From: Hyphomicrobium_A sp964620915
GTDB lineage: Bacteria > Pseudomonadota > Alphaproteobacteria > Rhizobiales > Hyphomicrobiaceae
Assembly: GCA_964620915.1 (NCBI GenBank)
Contig: CAZUKP010000093.1
Location: 1 to 10,244, forward strand
DNA: 10,244 nucleotides
Reading direction: 5' to 3'
The position numbers and the translations under genes are program-made. The notes below the pieces were generated by a model that saw nothing but the letters and a program-made list of their open reading frames with translations, was not told where the DNA came from and searched no databases. Below are positions 7,050-10,244 of this stretch, one piece after another; position 1 is the first letter of the stretch; each line of letters opens with the position of its first letter.

Positions 7050-7205
7050 ATGGCGCGCTCCGCTCGAATCAATGCAATTGTCGACCTTTGCGGCCCAACC
7101 GGTCACCTTGGAGAATGCAGGGCCGGCTGGTCGGCAACCACGCTTGCTTGCGTTCGTACCGGATGTTCGAAGGAAGCGAAAAGGACCGAAGTGATAATAT
7201 TATGA
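7050..7205 (+). CDS. Possible 51-codon ORF overlapping the GT2 B start
   Basis: ATG 7050 has a good purine site upstream (GAGGAG, 7032-7037, 12 bases away) and opens a 51-residue frame rich in Ala, Arg, Thr and Cys. It ends at TGA 7203-7205, sharing ATGA with the GT2 gene start at 7202. I recognise no domain and see no signal or membrane segment. The 181-base spacing between two glycosyltransferase genes is unusually long for this cluster, and this ORF fills most of it. It may be a real small protein, a leader that couples translation to the weakly marked GT2 start, or chance. Confidence 0.3.
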   Translation: MARSARINAIVDLCGPTGHLGECRAGWSATTLACVRTGCSKEAKRTEVIIL

Positions 7206-8167
7206 CGAAGCCGCTTGTCACGGTCGGTCTTACTGCCTTCAACGCGGAAGAAACCATTGAGCGTGCACTCGCATCAGCACTATCGCAGACGTGGCGCCCT
7301 ATAGAAGTGATCGTTGTGGATGATGCATCCACCGATAATACTCTTTCAATCTTGAAGCGCATGGCGGAGCAGAACCAAGCGGTCCAGATAATAACCACAA
7401 CGAACAATTCTGGAGCCGCAGCAGCACGAAATCGCATCATCGAAAGAGCGAGCGGTGACTTTATTGCGTTGTTTGACGATGACGACGTTAGCTGCCCGGA
7501 GCGCATCGAGCGGCAGATCCATCGACTCACAGCCTACGAGCAGCGCTTTGCCAGAGGCCAACCGGTCGTCTGCCACACAGCTCGCGAGCAAATCTATCCT
7601 GACGGCAGCCGCCGAATTGAGCAGACCGTTGGCACGGTTGAAAGCCGCATGGCACCGGCGGGACTGCCGCTTGCGCGGCGCATCCTGATGGGTACAGCGG
7701 TGCGCGACGGGTATGGCTCCATGGCGAGCTGCTCGCAGATGGCCCGTACAGCGGTTTACCGTATGATCGGAGGGTACTGTCCGGCATTTCGCCGGGTTGA
7801 AGACACTGAATTCTGTGTCAGATTAGCTCGTGCAGGCGGACATTTTCCAGGCATTGCCGATCCTTTGGTAATTCAAACCATGACACTAACGCAAGATAAG
7901 AATTTAGCGCTCGAGAAGGAAAGTGTGCTCGCCCTATTGCATAAAAACTGGGACCTAATTGAGAATGAAGAGCTCTACAAATTTTGTCGTGCCTGGACGG
8001 AACTAAAGTTCAATTGGCTCGGGGGGAGGCGAGTCGCCTTTGTGAGCCTACTAATGAAACTCAGTGCCCAACATCCCTTTATGACTTTTCAGCGATTGCG
8101 GTTCGCTTTTCCCGGCATTGGTTCAAATCGTGCATGGCGGTCGTTGCATCGAAGCAATGCACGCTAA
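7202..8167 (+). CDS. Family 2 glycosyltransferase B (GT-A)
   Basis: This is a second cytoplasmic inverting sugar transferase of the same GT2 subgroup as A. From ATG 7202 the 321-residue protein reads LVTVGLTAFNAEETIERAL near 5-23, VIVVDDASTDNT near 36-47, GAAAARN near 71-77 and FIALFDDDDVSCPER near 87-101 with its DXD. MASCSQMART near 174-183 and a catalytic VEDTEFCVRLA near 199-209 follow. This start places the motif a few residues from the N-terminus, as in the paralogues. Upstream in-frame starts (TTG 7088, ATG 7163) would add 38 or 13 residues unlike the family. The start has only a weak site (GAAG, 7187-7190) but overlaps a short upstream ORF as ATGA. Its middle (about 110-175) differs from the other two GT2 proteins, which suggests a different acceptor or sugar. 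It overlaps the next start by 11 bases. Confidence 0.9.
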   Translation: MTKPLVTVGLTAFNAEETIERALASALSQTWRPIEVIVVDDASTDNTLSILKRMAEQNQAVQIITTTNNSGAAAARNRIIERASGDFIALFDDDDVSCPERIERQIHRLTAYEQRFARGQPVVCHTAREQIYPDGSRRIEQTVGTVESRMAPAGLPLARRILMGTAVRDGYGSMASCSQMARTAVYRMIGGYCPAFRRVEDTEFCVRLARAGGHFPGIADPLVIQTMTLTQDKNLALEKESVLALLHKNWDLIENEELYKFCRAWTELKFNWLGGRRVAFVSLLMKLSAQHPFMTFQRLRFAFPGIGSNRAWRSLHRSNAR

Positions 8168-9128
8168 AATTTTGGAACATCAGCTAGTAACAATTGGTGT
8201 CACTTGCTTCAATGCGAGGGATACAATTCTACGGGCGTTGGAGAGTGCAGTAGCTCAGAACTGGCCAGCCATCGAAATCCTGATCGTCGATGATTGTTCC
8301 ATGGATGGTTCAGCGGCAATTGTTCGAAATTTTATTGCATCGGATCCTCGGGCCAAGCTAATACAGCACACTCAAAATCTCGGCGTAGGTGCGGCTCGCA
8401 ACACCATTTTGGCTCATGCACGTGGCGAGTTCATAGCGTTCTTTGACGATGACGATGAGAGCCGGCCAGGCCGCGTTCGAGAGCAGGTCCGCGTACTTAC
8501 CGAACATGAAGAGGCGACCGGTGCGAGCTTAATCGCCTGCTATGCAGGCGGAGAGCGGCTCTACGCGAACAACTACCGAGTTGATGCCCCGGCGATCGGG
8601 AGCGAAGGATTAATCCCAATGGGTGCCGAGCTGGCCGACTATCTCCTTGTCTTCAAGCGGCGACCTGGCCGATTTTATGGTGCAGGTGTACCAGCGTGCG
8701 CTCTTCTTGCGCGCAGCAAAACATTCGAAGCAATGGATGGATTTGATTCCCATCTGCGTCGACTGGAGGATGTCGACTTCGCTGTCCGCCTCGCACTGAG
8801 CGGCGGACATTTTATCGGCACAGCCGAGCGTCTCTATATTCGACATATGACTGGCGGTGCGGAAAAATCCCCTGAGGCCGCACTCGAGGCCCTTAACTCA
8901 CTGGCAGAGAAGCATCGATCTTATCTCGAGCTAATCGGCCGGTATCAGTATGCAGTTCGGTGGCCCCGGCTGGGCTACTGGCACTTCAAACGCCGGTACG
9001 GCCGCTTTGCGGCCGAATTTCTCGCCCTGCTGGTGCGCTATCCGTTTGCCGCCACGCGACATCTTTTAGCCACCGGACCGGCACGTCTCGTTCACGAGCA
9101 CAAGATGCGAAAGGGGCGGGTAGCTTGA
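8157..9128 (+). CDS. Family 2 glycosyltransferase C (GT-A)
   Basis: This is the third GT2 paralogue, 323 residues from ATG 8157, also expected in the cytoplasm. Motifs are LVTIGVTCFNARDTI near 10-24, ILIVDDCSMDGS near 41-52, GVGAARN near 76-82 and FIAFFDDDDESRPGR near 92-106. A catalytic RRLEDVDFAVRLA near 201-213 follows. The C-terminal third is basic and aromatic (YRYP-type positions and several Arg-Arg pairs), fitting a membrane-surface enzyme. ATG 8157 lies 11 bases inside the end of the previous gene. TTG 8118 is an alternative that would add 13 residues with no family likeness. DDDDES and the preceding ARGEFIA are nearly the same as in GT2 A, so A and C appear closer to each other than to B, although B lies between them. 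The gene ends in TTGA, shared with the next start. Confidence 0.9.
   Translation: MHAKILEHQLVTIGVTCFNARDTILRALESAVAQNWPAIEILIVDDCSMDGSAAIVRNFIASDPRAKLIQHTQNLGVGAARNTILAHARGEFIAFFDDDDESRPGRVREQVRVLTEHEEATGASLIACYAGGERLYANNYRVDAPAIGSEGLIPMGAELADYLLVFKRRPGRFYGAGVPACALLARSKTFEAMDGFDSHLRRLEDVDFAVRLALSGGHFIGTAERLYIRHMTGGAEKSPEAALEALNSLAEKHRSYLELIGRYQYAVRWPRLGYWHFKRRYGRFAAEFLALLVRYPFAATRHLLATGPARLVHEHKMRKGRVA
9111..9127 (+). promoter_or_regulatory. Ribosome binding site that fixes a TTG start inside a TTGA overlap
   Basis: AAGGGGCGGG at 9111-9120 gives an AGGGG core eight bases before TTG 9125-9127. The TTG shares two bases with the preceding TGA stop. The frame is open further upstream, to a possible start at 8960, but that part would encode an Arg/Ala-rich stretch read from the preceding gene in another frame. 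The position of this site and the MRLLFVA start support TTG 9125. Confidence 0.7.
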
Positions 9129-10237
9129 GACTGCTGTTCGTTGCGCGCGCCATGGACAATATGGCTGGTGGACTAGAGCGTATGATCATCTCGATTATGA
9201 ACGCGCTCTCCTCTCGGCATGAGATTTCATTACTTACCTGGGACAGCGAGCAGGCCTCTACATTCTATCCGATGGTGAACCAGATTGCCTGGTATCGGCT
9301 AAACATTGGGGACCCGAGCGTTACGGCCGGGCTCACAACGATCTTAGCGCGCTCAAAAAAAGTCAATCAATTGGTGCGTGATATTAAGCCGGATGTAATC
9401 GTATGCTTCCAGGGAGGGTCGTTCCGTGCGATGCAGCTTTACACGTTGGGACTTGGTATTCCTCTAGTTGCAGCTGAGCGAACTTCCCCAAGCCTTTATC
9501 ATCATGCCAACAGCTGGCGCATGCGCTTTATCGAACGTCAATCATTCCGGTTTGCTCGTCGCATTACAATCCAATTCGAGCGTTACAGAAATCTCTATCC
9601 AACCTACCTTCGGAATCTCATGGTCACAATTCCAAACCCTGTGCCGAAAGCTACGCGCCTGGCGAGACCAGATGTAGCTGACACGAGTGGTCGTTGGCGC
9701 CTTCTTTCGGTTGGCCGACTTGGCTATCAGAAAAACTTTGCTGTCCTGATTGACGCATTCGCGCAACTTGCGGAAAGATTTCCCGACTGGGATCTGCGAA
9801 TCGTTGGCGAAGGCGAAGAGCGCGTCTCGCTTGAAGCGCAGATCGCACGATTGCACAGGCTTCATGGCCGCGTTTCATTGCCCGGCGCCATTAGTCAAGT
9901 TGGCCAAGAGTACGCGGCGGCACACTTGTTTTGCCTCCCCTCGCGGTGGGAAGGATTCCCCAACGCGCTGGCCGAGGCTTTAGCCCACGGACTACCTTCG
10001 GTGGGTTTCGCTGATTGCGACGGCATTCCGGATCTCATCAAGCCTGGTCACAACGGGGCGCTTGCCAGGGGCAACTGCGACGCGGCGTCCTTGGCCAACG
10101 CGCTCGCCCCAATCATGGCCGATACGGCCAAGCGAGCCGTACTTGGAACGAATGCCGTCGCCTCGGTCGCTGGCTACCGGCCCGAGGACAGTTACCGGCT
10201 CTGGGAGAAAGTGCTTCACGAATGCGCTTCCGGCTAA
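9125..10237 (+). CDS. Family 4 glycosyltransferase (GT-B, retaining)
   Basis: This 370-residue protein has the two Rossmann-like domains of GT4 enzymes. The N-terminal domain starts RLLFVARAMDNMAGGLERM, with the glycine-rich acceptor-side loop GGLER near 15-19. It continues to DVIVCFQGGS near 90-99 and AAERTSPS near 116-123. The C-terminal domain carries SVGRLGYQKNF near 195-205, LRIVGEGEE near 224-232 and PSRWEGFPNALAEALAHGLP near 273-292. The last of these includes the E-x7-E pair (about E276 and E284) that holds the nucleotide sugar. It would act at the cytoplasmic face of the membrane. Family membership is firm; the sugar is not known. The TTG start with a good ribosome binding site in a TTGA overlap implies coupling to GT2 C. 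It ends seven bases before the window edge, so what follows is not visible. Confidence 0.9.
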   Translation: MRLLFVARAMDNMAGGLERMIISIMNALSSRHEISLLTWDSEQASTFYPMVNQIAWYRLNIGDPSVTAGLTTILARSKKVNQLVRDIKPDVIVCFQGGSFRAMQLYTLGLGIPLVAAERTSPSLYHHANSWRMRFIERQSFRFARRITIQFERYRNLYPTYLRNLMVTIPNPVPKATRLARPDVADTSGRWRLLSVGRLGYQKNFAVLIDAFAQLAERFPDWDLRIVGEGEERVSLEAQIARLHRLHGRVSLPGAISQVGQEYAAAHLFCLPSRWEGFPNALAEALAHGLPSVGFADCDGIPDLIKPGHNGALARGNCDAASLANALAPIMADTAKRAVLGTNAVASVAGYRPEDSYRLWEKVLHECASG

Positions 10238-10244
10238 GCACCGC

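Noticed and set aside
8960..9124. Upstream extension of the GT4 frame
   Set aside because: It covers the end of GT2 C in a different frame and encodes an Arg/Ala-rich stretch. The ribosome binding site and family N-terminus place the start at TTG 9125.

Overview
The window is a one-strand block of surface-glycan genes, all on the + strand. It runs from the 3' part of a CMP-nonulosonate (sialic-acid-type) cytidylyltransferase to a complete family-4 glycosyltransferase. No RNA gene, transposase, CRISPR array or replication gene was seen. By eye, GC is in the mid-50s percent and several starts look like TTG. Together with the protein style this suggests a Gram-negative proteobacterium, most likely an alphaproteobacterium. 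The phylum-level guess is moderately firm; no genus can be named.

Layout: (a) 2-664, cytidylyltransferase cut by the left edge. (b) 689-1863, a GT92-type glycosyltransferase whose N-terminal part (689-916) and catalytic part (898-1863) lie in different frames and look like one gene split by a single-base deletion. (c) 1864-2182, the largest gap, holding a perfect 7-bp hairpin, a possible 49-codon ORF and a very short ORF with a strong ribosome binding site that runs into the next start. (d) 2183-3562, a 'surface carbohydrate biosynthesis protein' of the GT-B type with DEG and HP motifs like those of bacterial sialyltransferases. (e) 3575-4564, GT2 enzyme A, overlapping ATGA with (f) 4561-5643, a GT8-like GT-A enzyme. 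(g) 5767-7020, a multi-pass GT87-like GT-C enzyme. (h) 7050-7205, a possible 51-codon ORF with a GAGGAG site that overlaps ATGA with (i) 7202-8167, GT2 enzyme B. (j) 8157-9128, GT2 enzyme C. (k) 9125-10237, a GT4 enzyme starting at TTG in a TTGA overlap.

How they fit together (inference): the cytidylyltransferase makes a CMP-activated nonulosonic acid. The cytoplasmic GT2, GT8-like, GT92 and GT4 enzymes would add successive sugars to a lipid carrier or protein. The GT-C protein would add a sugar from a polyprenyl-phosphate donor on the periplasmic side. The short spacings and overlaps indicate co-transcription, at least from 2183 to 5643 and from 7202 to 10237. No flippase, polymerase, ABC exporter or nonulosonate synthase is in the window, so the final product (capsule, O-antigen, exopolysaccharide or glycoprotein) cannot be named. 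The three GT2 enzymes are clearly paralogous, so the locus has probably grown by duplication.
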